The notes: generated by a model not told the origin, from the letters alone. A stretch of 24,353 nucleotides of DNA from Chara braunii (GCA_003427395.1 BFEA01000651.1:220109-244461); one strand, 5' to 3'; shown: positions 8,188 to 17,381, counted from the stretch's first letter. Numbers and translations are program-made.

Positions 8188-8215
8188 CTAGGCTCGAAGA
8201 AAGAGTCGAGCCTAG
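8188..8215 (-). other. Perfect 10-bp hairpin downstream of domain V (possible domain VI region)
   Basis: CTAGGCTCGA at 8188-8197 is the exact reverse complement of 8206-8215, with an 8-base loop. On the minus strand it lies 22 nt after domain V. A group II domain VI normally starts only a few bases after domain V, so this would have to be the distal part of a longer domain VI, or be unrelated. Confidence 0.35.
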
Positions 8216-8237
8216 ACAGTCGTAACAAGTGCTCTCC

Positions 8238-8271
8238 GAACCGTGCGAGACGGTCGCCCATCACACGGCTC
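8238..8271 (-). ncRNA. Group II intron domain V-like sequence
   Basis: Read on the minus strand, the 34 nucleotides fold as a 9-bp lower stem (GAGCCGTGT with GCACGGTTC), a 5-bp upper stem (GATGG with CCGTC), a GCGA tetraloop of the GNRA class and a 2-nt TC bulge on the 3' strand. Length, bulge position and the AGC triad at positions 2-4 are those of canonical domain V, the catalytic core of group II introns. Such introns live in organelles and bacteria, so in nuclear DNA this is most likely a mitochondrial or plastid fragment. The rest of the intron (domains I-IV, an intron-encoded protein) was not recognised nearby. Confidence 0.7.
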
Positions 8272-8330
8272 TCCAACTATCCCGATTGACTCCATGAACT
8301 TTCTTCGAGCACCGGGCATGAACATGGTGG

Positions 8331-8448
8331 ATGGCAGCAGGAGTTTTCCATGAGCAAAGGATCTGGTCCGCAAATACAACCAGGTTCATGCTAATCCATG
8401 AAAGCAATAATGCAGCAGGAGTTTTCCCTCAGCAATGGATCTGATCCA
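8331..8448. repeat. Short diverged direct duplication, 80-bp period
   Basis: GCAGCAGGAGTTTTCC with a following GAGCAAAGGATCTGGTCC-type block at 8331-8367 is repeated at 8411-8448. In addition CGCAAATACAACCAGGTTCA occurs both at about 8371 and at about 8121, linking this patch to the neighbouring intron-fragment segment. Confidence 0.7.
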
Positions 8449-8599
8449 CTGAAACGAGCCAAGTACTCGTCAAGTTCAACTTCGCATACATCAATGAACA
8501 TTCACATGAGAGTTCACACGTGACAAGCCAAATCGAGATACATTCAACACTTGAAGATGTCGTCTATTATCAATATAAAAGAATGTTCGTCTCTAGCGG

Positions 8600-9272
8600 C
8601 TTTGCCTCACACACGCAATAGCGGCTATGGCTTCTCCCCTCTCTCTCCCTCTCTGACTTGACTCGCTCTGCCTCACTCTCTCTTGTCTCTCTCTCTCTCT
8701 CTCTACCCTGGATCGTTACCCTGGATACACCCACTCAGGTTGCTCACACCTCAGTGGCTATGGCGGCCATCCTCCTGCTCTATGTCTAGCCTAGCTATGG
8801 AGTATCTCTCAAGCACCCTCTTCTTCTTCAGGTGCACAGTGCCCAAGTCGCCTTAACGCACAAGCAGCCAGCAGCAGCGCTTCCGCATCTTGCATCTGAA
8901 CAAGTGATGAGCCGCTGCACTGTCGCAGCTAAATATAGGACTTGGCTTCGCTGGGCTTGGATTGCCTTGGCTTGGCCTGCTTCAGACTGATACGGGTCGG
9001 CCGCGGCCTGTCTGCTGCAAACATTTTGTAGGTCCGGGAGCTTCCGGACTTTCCTGGGACATGCTGCAAAATTGGACTTGGGACTGCCGGACTGGACTTT
9101 TCTTTTCGGGTACCGGAATGACTCCTACCGACCTATGGCGCTTCGGTACTGACACGGCCCACGACACTTTGGCCTCTAGCCCCTACGGCCTACCCTACTG
9201 GACGGCCCTGAGACTTGGGACTTGTTGGGACCCTGGGACCGGGACTGGGTGTCTGCAGCGTGAATCCTTTCA
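8600..9272 (-). mobile_element. Probable 3' LTR of chromovirus A
   Basis: On the minus strand a purine-rich GGCCGGCGGGAG is followed by TGAAAGG at 9272, a plausible polypurine tract and TG start of U3. A TATA-like CTATATTTAG lies near 8930. Downstream sequence shares GCGGAAGCGCTGC and GTATCCAGGGT words with the probable solo LTR at 2200-2960. It also contains a (CT)n run at about 8685-8704. The U5 end is not resolved and could lie below 8600. Confidence 0.5.
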
Positions 9273-9317
9273 CTCCCGCCGGCCTACTTTCAAGGTCCTC
9301 CGAGAAAAATCACAACT

Positions 9318-9695
9318 TTATTGATCATACACATTCACTCCCCATCCAGCCCTCTCATAATAGGAGACAATGTGAGGGGCCGTCTGTATTAGTTCTTCAC
9401 TAAAGAACCAGCGGTCTTCACTGGGCTCCTGGTAGGCAAACCTGACCATATATTGCTGCTGTGGCCTTCCTCTGCAACCTGTGCGGAAAATATCTTCGAC
9501 CACTATTCGGTCTACATCATAACCTCCGTCCATATCTGGTGGAATCATGGAACACCGAGAGGGAAACTGGTCGTTCGTAATACAGGGAAGCAACTTAGAT
9601 GCGTGGAATACCAGGTACGTGTGCAGGTGGGGCGGAATCTTGATCGTGTAGGACGGACCAACTGCCTCTCTCTTTTGACATCTAAGACTTGCCAT
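9318..9695 (-). pseudogene. Chromovirus A chromodomain-like C-terminus of Pol
   Basis: The frame carries FHASKL, DVDRIVVEDIF, RGRPQQQYMVRF and EDRWFFSEELIQTAP, then SYYE. This is the layout of the chromodomain-like tail of chromovirus integrases: a beta strand with a variable-linker R-G-R, an aromatic V/I-R-F strand, an E-D-x-W motif and a closing helix. The same module ends element B (21670-22008). In chromoviruses this domain directs integration to particular chromatin. The frame ends naturally at 9318, just before the LTR. Confidence 0.75.
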
Positions 9696-9951
9696 GGTCC
9701 CCTATATGCAGGTAACAGTTTCTTCGAGATCTTTTCTTCGGGAACGAACTCCTTAGACTTAACCCATACCAGTCACCTACTGCAAACTGCGATGGTCGTC
9801 GATGTTTGAGCTTGTTCTACCATCTGGTGCTGGGCCTTAAGGATGTTCCTTTTAGCCTGCTCTAGATCCTGTACCGGGCAGCAGTCTTTAAATCTGATCT
9901 GGATTCAAGCAGTCAATCGGGCGTCGGGGTTGCCAAAATCTGTGCAGTTCG

Positions 9952-10565
9952 TTAGGGGTGCGTGCAGCGAGTTGTTGTACGGAGACTGCACTTTGGGAAG
10001 ATGTTCGTCCCAATCGATCTGGTCGGGTACATGCGTCGCATTTGCTGGAGCAGTTTGTTCATCTGCTCGGTCTGGCAATTGGTCTCCGGGTGTCTACCGG
10101 ACGACATGGTCAGCTTTGATCCATATACTTTCATCAACTGTTGCCAGTGCTCGCCCGTGAATCTGCTATCCCTATCACGAACAATTGTTAATGGGTGTCC
10201 GTAATCTTTAACCCAATGATTGAAGAATTCTCTAATCACTAAATATGTCCTTGCCTCAGCGGGCAACAGTAAAAACAGCAAATTTACTAAATCTATTTAC
10301 AACTACCATCACTTGACTCTTCCCGTCTCTGCTTTTCACTTTTCTATCCATAAAGTCAATCAACATGCATTCACCGGGACCGGAAGGGTCAGGTAGTGGC
10401 CTTAACAGGCCAAGTGGGGACTTCGTGTCACTTTTGTTCCATTGACACACTTGACAGCCCTCAATGTAGGCAATGCAGTCGTGCTTCATGCCCACCCAGG
10501 TGTAGGACCGAAAAGGATTAGCATAGGTTTCCTCCAGCCGAAATGGCCCTCGGTGTCATGGCACT
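9952..10565 (-). pseudogene. Chromovirus A integrase, frameshifted
   Basis: The HHCC zinc-binding part is split by a frameshift. H-D-T-E-G-H-F-G lies near 10560 in one frame, and GCQVCQW near 10440 in another. The catalytic core shows the first Asp in MLIDFMD, the second in VRDRDSRFTG and the Glu in HPETNCQTEQMN, so the D,D,E residues are still visible. VVVNRFSK replaces the VVVDRFSK I would expect. A frame break near 10280-10256 separates the two halves. Sequence at 9700-9950 is eroded where the GPY/F module would be expected. Confidence 0.8.
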
Positions 10566-10702
10566 CTCCCAGGATCAGACCCTTTTGACTGTCTCGTTGT
10601 TCGGGATGCACAGTCCGTCGAACCTGTCTGTTTTTTCAAACAGTAGTCCGTCGGTTACTCTATAGTCCGGGACTTCGTGTGGTGCAGTCTGCACCCTTTT
10701 GA

Positions 10703-11158
10703 TTAGCTCGCTGTAAACGGGATCGTCAACGTACACAGCCTTGATCTCTGCTGCTGTAGCTCGGTGCCTACATCTAGGTAAATGACGATGGCACCGAAGA
10801 AGTCTGCACGTCTACTCGACGTGTCTGCGACAGCGTTGTGTTTGCCCTTGCCTGGTTTCAGCTCAAAGTCGAACTGATCTATCTCGCCAGCCCATCTAGT
10901 AAACTTAGGGGTCATCCGCGCTTGGGTTCTCAACCTGCATAGGGTCTCGTGGTCAGAGTAGACTTTAAAGTGCCTTCCTAGGAGATAGTGTTGACAGTGG
11001 TTCAGTGCCTCCCCCAAGGCGAATAGCTCGCGCTCATACGTTGACGCAGTGACCTTCTCACTAGGCAACCTACTAGACATGAAATCGACGGGCCGGTACC
11101 CCTCTCCATCGTTCTGTTGGAGTACGGCACCAATTCCATATTGGCTTGCGTCAGTCAT
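10703..11158 (-). pseudogene. Chromovirus A RNase H domain
   Basis: The frame starts at MTDASQYGIGAVL (first catalytic Asp). It continues with TYERELFALGEAL (Glu), HFKVYSDHETL (Asp) and NAVADTSSRR (last Asp; ADALSRR is usual). This is the Ty3/gypsy RNase H that removes the RNA template during reverse transcription. The active-site acids appear intact although neighbouring domains are broken. The last 35 codons after SSRR look shifted out of the true frame. Confidence 0.8.
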
Positions 11159-11316
11159 GACAATGAACGAAGTGATGGGTCTGCAACTTTCAAGACCGGG
11201 TGCTCAACTAATGACTTCTTCAATTTCTCTAAGGCTGATGTACAGTCTTTGTCCCAATTCCAAATTGTCTCCTTCCTCAATGGTTTACGCAGTGGTGCAA
11301 CGACCACTGTGAAGTT

Positions 11317-12010
11317 TCACACAAACTTTCGGTAGTAATTGGCTAATCCTAAGAACGACCGCAGTTCGGTCAATGTGTGCGGTGTTGGCCAATCCCTGGT
11401 TTCTGCTATCCTCGCGTTTTCCGATCTGACTCTATCTCCATCTAACACGTGGCCTAAATATAGCACGTGACGCTTCGCCCATTCACACTTCTTCGGGTTC
11501 ATTGGTGCTCCTCCAGAGTCTTACGAAATATCATAATATTGCCTAAGTAAATGACTACGAACTTATCTAGCCATTCCCGAAAGAGATCGTTCATGCATCT
11601 TTGGGAGGTAGCAGGTGCATTCGTCAAATCAAACGACATGACCACAAATTCGTAGTGGCCAGCCAATTCTAGAAGTTGTCTTGTGCTGATCTTCGGGCTG
11701 TACCTCTATCTGATGGTAGCCCGACTTCAAGTCAATCTTGGAAAAATACTTGCATCCCTGCACCCTATCTAACAAATCATCTATTCGAGGCAAAGGTTTT
11801 GCGTTCTTCATTGTAATCACGTTTAAACCCCTAGAGTCAATGCACATTCGCAGTTCGGCCTCCCTTCTTCGACACTAATAGGACAGGGGTGCCAGCGATG
11901 AACTGGGCCTAATCCACCCCTTCTCTATCTATTGGGCTCTATCTCTATCCGGTGCTTGATTTCCCTTTCCACTACTCCTGTCCGGGTCTCCCACATCGGT
12001 GAACTTTTTC
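11317..12010 (-). pseudogene. Chromovirus A reverse transcriptase with internal deletions and YLGN active site
   Basis: Recognisable blocks are VVEREIKHRIEIEP near 12000, MCIDSRGLNVITMKNA, PLPRIDDLLDRVQG, FSKIDLKSGYHQIEVQPEDQHK, NAPATSQRCMNDLF and NPKKCEWAKRHVLYLGHVLDG. The catalytic YLDD reads Y-L-G-N (11538-11549), losing both aspartates. The stretch between the N-terminal block and RPS is missing, and about 20 codons before NPKKCEW are deleted. Frames change at least three times. It cannot make an active enzyme. Confidence 0.85.
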
Positions 12011-12170
12011 AGCAGTTTTTCAACTACGGGTGGCTTGGATCCTCCTCCTTCTCGCCTTCACTAACCGGTCTAACGTACGCTACGAGGACATGGTCAACCA
12101 AGTCGGCCTTAACCACGTGCTTGGGAAACGCAGGGGCACTCATACAGCAAAGAGACAAACATGACTCTTA

Positions 12171-12558
12171 TCAAAACTCGTGAAACAGCCGCATTTTCCT
12201 TTTGTCTCCTTCTGGGTTGGGCAGCCAGCATTCATGCTCGCCTATCTTCACATCATACCTCACAACCTCTCCCCAATCCGTCCCTAGAATCAGGTCAAAA
12301 GATAGGCTGTCCTCCACTAAGAGGGTGAGGGAGTGCAAAATTCTCTCTACCTTGTTCCCCCCCTCCAACCGGTACCCCTTCGACGTACTCTTCGACTCTC
12401 ATTTCGCGATTGTCTGCCAGCCTGCTCACGACAGACTCGTCCCATTTCATAATCTTCATGCCGAGGTGCATCTTCTGCAATCCCCTTAAACTAATGTAGC
12501 TATATGTAGATCCACTATCAACTAACGCGCCTACTCGCTCTCTACTCTTCTCCTTCAT
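12171..12558 (-). pseudogene. Chromovirus A aspartic protease, frameshifted
   Basis: The first half carries GALVDSGSTYSYIS, where D-S-G (12511-12519) is the retropepsin active site. The second half, in another frame, carries SFDLILGTDW, the usual I-L-G segment of the fold. A frame break lies near 12360. This retroviral-type protease cuts the Gag-Pol polyprotein. Confidence 0.78.
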
Positions 12559-12807
12559 TTCGTCCCATGCTTGGCGACGAGTGATCAGCTCATCACCGAT
12601 GCCTGCGAGGGAACCACAAGAGTGACCCTAGCACAAGTGGTCTCCGCACAACTGGGTGGGGGCCTACATCGGTCTTTGCCATAGGGGCCTTCAGACAGGA
12701 GGGTGTCTGTTCAGCGTGCGCTTTTGTCTGTCTGTCTGTGTTTGAAGGCCCAACAGGAGCAACTGCGACTCCTACTGGCTGCTCACTTTTTGGTAGTGGT
12801 AGTCAAG

Positions 12808-12849
12808 GCAAAAGCAAACAATGTGGTTAGGATCACCACATTTCACGCA
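12808..12849 (-). pseudogene. Chromovirus A Gag zinc knuckle (CCHC)
   Basis: The minus strand encodes CVKCGDPNHIVCFC, which is exactly C-x2-C-x4-H-x4-C. This nucleocapsid motif binds the element RNA. It lies between the capsid-like frames and the protease, as expected. Confidence 0.8.
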
Positions 12850-13079
12850 CTGGTCGACTTTAAGCCTTTGCTCCCACAATGTTTTCTGCCCATCTCTTTC
12901 CATGGCTCTCTGTCCGAAATCCCTGGATGTGTTGGCCATGGTCTACGCCCTCTACCTCTTTCACTTGTGGAGGAGGAACCACGTCCACCTTGCAAGGAAC
13001 CATAACCCCTACCTCCCGCGTAATAGCTACCTTCGCTACTACTCCCCTGGATGCCATATCCTCTTCCTCCACCTCTTCC

Positions 13080-13815
13080 TCAACCTCCTTTTCCTCCTTG
13101 TCGCCCTCCCCTACGGGCTGCAGCAGTCGAATAGTCCCCTCCTTGGGCTACTTGGTTGCTGTTTAGCTCTTCCAGTCCGTAAACTATGTTTCCATAGGGC
13201 AGTTCCTCGACAACTCCACCCTCGAATCCGACTATAAGACTATCCTTTACATCTATGCTACCGAATATCGTCCTGCTCTTCCAGCGACCTCCTTTCTGTA
13301 CGTCTTTCCAATAATGGCAATAGTTAGCATCTTGGAGAACATCGGTGTGGTCTACGACCATCTTACTAATTTTTTTGTATGTCATGCAGTTGGGATCGAT
13401 GGGGTTCAGGAAGTGCTTGTGCAAAGTTGATCAAGATCTACACTGGAGTGAGACCATGCTCGGAGTACTGCAAGAGCTCATCCATAGTAGCCTTTAGTGC
13501 CGACACACTCTTCCATTTTCGATCAGCTATGTTGAGGATCAGATGCTCAGTGCGTCCAGTCAGGTTCTTGTCCTCAAATCGATTCTTTAAGGCCGGGAAG
13601 AAATCTTCAATGTGGGTTCGTTGGAGTATTCTACCATCAATGTGCACCCTGCCTCTTTCATTAGGGGGAGAGCAAATTTCACAGCATCTCCCACGAGGCA
13701 CAAACTTGCCATCAAGACATGGTCCCAGTATGGTATCAACTGTTCGTACAAGTAGGTGCCCATGTGCGCCTCCCACTGATAGAAGTTCTCTTCCCTTTTT
13801 CCTGTGTAGGTTCAA
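13080..13815 (-). pseudogene. Chromovirus A Gag capsid-like region, broken into two frames
   Basis: Frame 13438-13815 (125 codons) carries GRVHIDGRILQRTHIEDFFPALKNRF-like sequence and MDELLQYSEHGLTPV. Frame 13080-13424 follows with KKISKMVVDHTDVLQDANYC and ends in a Gly/Arg-rich tail (AAARRGGRQGGKGG). Position before the zinc knuckle identifies these as Gag. I do not recognise a standard capsid signature, so domain assignment is positional. A frameshift joins the two near 13430. Confidence 0.6.
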
Positions 13816-14120
13816 GGGATCTTTACCTTCATCTTTTCTCTCCGCTCTCCCCCTTCGAATGGTCTTTCTTACCCCTTTGGACCTCCTTCCTTTTTAGGGC
13901 CTTTGCCTCCCTTCCCATCATCGCCACCATCATCTCCACCTCCACCACAACCACCCTTCTTAACTGCAGCGACGATATCCACTAACTTTGAGGTGAAGAC
14001 GCCTTCCAATTGCTGTGCATAACAACGACACTTACATAGTTGAACTCGTGATTGTGTTGTTCGAGTCGGGCGACCGGCTTGTTTATGGCGGTGAGCTCCT
14101 GGTTGGTATGTAGTAGGGCG

Positions 14121-14435
14121 TTAATCATGACGGTACAGTCGTCTTTCCGACTTGTTTATGGCAGCGAGCTCCTGGTTAGTATGTAGCAAGGCGTTAATCA
14201 TGACGGTACAGTCGTCTTTCCACTCACCCTTACGGCCTTTCTCTTCCTTCAACTGGCGTTCAATCTCTTTCGCCTCAACTTTCAATCTCCTCTTCTCATC
14301 CAACTCCACGTTTTTCTTTATCACGAGTCGCTGATGCAATTCATGTTCCTTTTTCTGCATGAGCAATTCTCTCTCGGCGTCGTCCACTGCCGCCTCCAAT
14401 TTTGTTGTGAGTTCAGCCCTCTTGGCCTTTTCCAT
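14121..14435 (-). pseudogene. Chromovirus A Gag-like coiled-coil fragment, downstream copy
   Basis: This is a Glu/Lys/Arg/Leu-rich frame (KAKRAELTTKLEAAVDDAER, ELLMQKKEHELHQRL, EIERQLKEEKGRKGEW) with heptad-like spacing, consistent with a coiled coil. It is the downstream member of the 631-bp duplication. Its end is disrupted by the 73-bp internal duplication, which is not a multiple of three and shifts the frame. Confidence 0.55.
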
Positions 14436-14463
14436 TATAGGTCCAGGGGATCTTTACCTTCAT

Positions 14464-14802
14464 CTATTCTCTCCTCTCTCCCCCTTCGGATGGTCTTTCT
14501 TCCCCCTTTGGACCTCCTTCCTTTTTAGGGCCTTTGCCTCCCTTCCCATCATCGCCACCATCATCTCCACCTCCACCACATCCACCCTTCTTAACTGCAG
14601 CAACGATATCCACTAAATTTGAGGTGAAGATGCCTTCCAATTGCTGTGCATAACAGCGACACTTACATAGTTGAACTTGTGAGTGTTGTTCGAGTCGGGC
14701 GACCGACTTGTTTATGGCGGCGAGCTCCTGGTTAGTATGTAGCAGGGCATTAATCATACAATCGTCTTTCCACTCACACTTACGCCCTTTCTGTTCCTTC
14801 AA
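14464..14802 (-). pseudogene. Chromovirus A Gag-like coiled-coil and Gly/Asp-rich linker, upstream copy
   Basis: The frame reads KEQKGRKCEWKDD, INALLHTNQELAAINKS and then a low-complexity GGCGGGGDDGGDDGKGGKG segment ending in charged sequence. In sense order it precedes the other copy. Conserved NQELAAINKS and KCRCYAQQLEG words suggest it kept the undisrupted arrangement. Confidence 0.55.
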
Positions 14803-14999
14803 CTACCATTCAATCTCTTTCGCCTCAACTTTCAATCTCCTCTTCTCATCCAGCTTTGCATTTTTCTTTATCACGAGTCCCTGATGCAATTCATGTTCCC
14901 TTTCTTGCATCAGCAGTTCTCTCTCGGCGTCGTCCTCTGCCGCCTCCAATTTTGAAGAAAGTCCATCTCTCATTTCTCAATCACAAGAGATGAGTTCAG

Positions 15000-15499
15000 C
15001 CCTCTTGGCCTCTAACTCTTCTGCCCACTCATCCTTCCCGAACCCAAACTTCTCCATCCATGTTTGCGTGTCGATTGGGTAGAAATGCAACTGACCGGAC
15101 TCTCCCCTTTCGGTTCGCATACCCCCTTCAACCCTCTGCCTGGGGTCTTCCAGCCTCTCTTCTTTTTCTTCTTATTCTTCTACTACTACTACTACTACCT
15201 TAACATGTTTCTGTTTCTCCAATTTTGAGCTTCTCCAATTCCCTTCTTTCCCTTTCCAATCTCTCCTTTTCTTCCTCTTTCTTCTTCCTCTTCTCCTCTT
15301 TTTTCTCCTCCTCCTCCTCCCCCAGCCTTCTATCGATCTCGGCCTACTGTTCAGCGGAGTATGGTTGTGTGGATGCCCCAGACCGACTCACCACATGCAT
15401 GCCAAAGGTCCAAGCGAATCCCAATGGAAAGAGGAAACCGAGGAGGGGGGCCCATATAGCGGACAGGGCCAAGAAGCCAAACATCGAGTAATCATCCAT
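15000..15499 (-). pseudogene. Start of the element A Gag-like frame: predicted membrane segment plus charged coiled coil
   Basis: An ATG at 15499-15497 opens a frame starting MDDYSMFGFLALSAIWAPLL and continuing hydrophobic for about 29 residues, long enough to span a membrane. After residue 51 there is a TAG (15344-15346). The same frame then continues with an extreme Glu/Lys/Arg stretch (EEEKKEEKRKKKEEEKERLE type) to a TAA at 15200-15202. A further charged segment (GESGQLHFYPIDTQTWMEKF, then WAEELEAKRAELIS) follows in another frame. A membrane anchor at the start of a Ty3/gypsy Gag is unusual. Whether this is the true N-terminus of the element's first protein is inferred from position. Confidence 0.45.
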
Positions 15500-16200
15500 G
15501 GCGAGGGTCAGCACAAGTAAGTTGACTCCGCCTCCTCACCACTTAGACCTACTCCTCAACACTCAACTGTGCTCAATACTGATACTAATGAAGGATCACT
15601 CTCAAGACTTAAACTAGTTCCTCACTGATTGCAATGATTTTCGAGTATAACTACCAATAGTGACTAGCCAGCCGGTCAGTACACGCCCTTGGGGGATCTC
15701 CAAGACATCCTCAGCTGGTGGACCTTACGTCTCACCCTTACTTCGCTCGTGCATTATACAACTGGCAAACCCTACCCTACTGCCCTCGGCAACTCCTCAC
15801 TGCGTCCCATAGAGTCTTCGGTCGCACGCCGATCAGCACCGGTCATTGGGCACAGCCGGGTTGTTTTACAAGCGCCCGCTGGTCATTGTCCGTGCTCCCT
15901 ACCAAGTCTAGGATACATCCAGCTGCCGAGTTGCTACCCTAGACCGACCTACATCACACACTCTCACGGGATTAGGGTCCCACTGGGTACCTATGCCCCC
16001 AGGTAGGTCGGCAACCCTAACCACTTCCCCCACAAAGGGGGAGGAGCCTTTCCTCCAGGAGAGATCGATCTTTGACTCAGCAAGCAAAAGGCAAACCAAG
16101 TGCGACTGCTGACTCAAATGACAAGATGACATCAACAGAAATCGATTTGCAGCAGAGGTCACTAGGAAAGTACGTGGGAAGGTACCATTCACAACAAAAT
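15500..16200. other. Spacer between the two head-to-head retroelements; no LTR recognised
   Basis: Both elements have their 5' ends facing this interval, yet I find no match to either 3' LTR and no convincing tRNA primer binding site. Small inverted repeats are present: CCGACCTAC (15944-15952) with GTAGGTCGG (16003-16011), and a CTTCCCCC/GGGGGAG hairpin near 16024-16042. Open frames here are uncharacterised. Confidence 0.4.
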
Positions 16201-16321
16201 TCAAATTGCATAAACGACAGGGCCAAAGCAAAGAAGCACTTCACTTCTTGAACGTTCCCTTGATGAAGCTCCTCGATCGCAGGCACATGCTCTCCCCATG
16301 CCACTTCTTTGGCCCTCAACA

Positions 16322-17276
16322 TGGAGTCGACCCTTTTTTTGCCACTCGATTTGGTACCCCACCAAGTGGTACGTTAGCAGCAGCAGCACAAACGGCTGCT
16401 TCTTCATCTTCAAGTCCAACTCCTTCCACTACGGGGCAGCAGCCAGTTCCACAAATGGGACTACAGCAGCCTCGGTAAACCAAGACCCCACTGAAACCAT
16501 TTCCTTCTTGGGAGGTAAGAAGGACGAGGCACTTGACACATGGTTGAGGACGGTTCCGGTGTGGGTTCGGGCGAAGAGGACGTTATTAGAAGAAGAGGTG
16601 ATCACCGCCGCCTCGTATCTTGAGGGATCAGCAGCGAGATGGCTGGATGGAATAGCGGCATCTGAGGGGCTCGGTCGGCGAATGAATGATTGGGGAAGAC
16701 CCACACATTGGAGAGTTTCATGGCATTGGTTGAAACGGGATGGTACAACCCCCTGCAGGCCCAACAGGCTACTGATGTGTTGGCCCGACTTGATACCAGA
16801 AGGTACAAGTCCGTGCGTGAGCTCACCGCCGCTGTGGAGAAACTCATGGTTGTTCCGGGTGTCCGCTATGATCCACAAGTCTTATTGACCATGTATCTGT
16901 GATGTCTTCCCACAAACATTAAGAACTTAATGGTGAGTGAAGCTAGCATCGAGTATCATACTTTTGACTCCTTTCACAAGAAGGCCTTAGATTTGAAGGC
17001 CAAGCTAGGAGGAGCACAACAACCTGCTACGGATGGGAGGAAGAAGAAGCCCCAACAAGAATGGAAGACGAAGGGTAGTCGGTTGATGATGGTTGATTCC
17101 AATGGGAATCAAACCGAAATTGATGATCTCCCTGATCTTGTGGAGGAAACAGAGATAGGTGGCGAGGAGAGTGCAAAGGGTGGCAACCACGCCGCCATAA
17201 CCAAAGGAAAGGCAGCTGGCCACGGTAAGGGCGGTCAGCAAAACAGTCAGGGGCAGACTCAGACTCAAACAAGATA
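16322..17276 (+). pseudogene. Chromovirus B Gag, frameshifted
   Basis: An early low-complexity Ala/Ser/Thr/Pro/Gln segment (GTLAAAAQTAASSSSSPTPS) precedes the capsid part. Capsid-like words are ETISFLGGKKDEALDTWL, AASYLEGSAARWLDGI, then in a shifted frame SFMALVETGWYNPLQAQQA and YKSVRELTAAVEKLMVVPG. The shift is near 16690, and an in-frame TGA occurs at 16900-16902. A basic Gln/Gly-rich tail (GHGKGGQQNSQGQTQTQTR) ends at 17276. Gag assembles the virus-like particle that packages element RNA. Confidence 0.75.
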
Positions 17277-17339
17277 GCAGCTTGAGTGAGGGCTGGCCTG
17301 GATCACGATGTGTGGAGGGACCGGCAGTTGCGAGGAGCT

Positions 17340-17381
17340 TGCATTAATTGCGGCGAATATGACCATCAACTGTTCAAATAC
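17340..17381 (+). pseudogene. Chromovirus B Gag zinc knuckle with last Cys replaced by Tyr
   Basis: CINCGEYDHQLFKY fits C-x2-C-x4-H-x4-C except that the final position is Tyr (TAC instead of TGC). Zinc binding would be lost. Element A keeps all four ligands. Confidence 0.75.

Larger units (their letters stand above)
8023..8312. other. Segment bounded by 14-bp direct repeats, holding the group II intron fragment
   Basis: CTTTCTTCGAGCAC occurs at 8023-8036 and 8299-8312. The enclosed 262 bases contain the domain V-like sequence. The first 12 bases of the repeat also occur inverted at 8192-8203, inside the hairpin downstream of domain V. This may be an insertion with target duplication or an organelle-derived patch. 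Confidence 0.5.
13808..15021 (-). repeat. 631-bp tandem duplication within the Gag-like coiled coil of element A
   Basis: AGG-TTCAAGGGATCTTTACC at 13808 and AGGTCCAGGGGATCTTTACC at 14439 start two copies that stay similar for about 580-630 bases. Both encode a charged helix (LLMQ-EHELHQ, INALLHTNQELAAINKS) followed by a Gly/Asp-rich linker. The first copy alone holds an extra 73-bp tandem duplication (14078-14150 and 14151-14223). It also lacks about 37 bases that are present in the second copy near 14956-14992. Confidence 0.9.
8600..15499 (-). mobile_element. Chromovirus A (Ty3/gypsy LTR retrotransposon), degenerate, minus strand
   Basis: Reading down the minus strand, the order is gag-like coiled coil, capsid-like region, zinc knuckle, protease, RT, RNase H, integrase, chromodomain-like tail and LTR. 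That is the Ty3/gypsy order, and a chromodomain after integrase marks the chromovirus branch. Numerous stops, frameshifts and internal deletions and a mutated RT active site make it non-functional. The 3' LTR is probable. No 5' LTR or primer binding site was recognised above 15499. Confidence 0.85.

Noticed and set aside
15500-16070. A 5' LTR for either retroelement
   Set aside because: I found no ordered sequence similarity to either 3' LTR region. A GGTAGGGAGC word at about 15895 (minus) only loosely resembles a tRNA-Met primer site.
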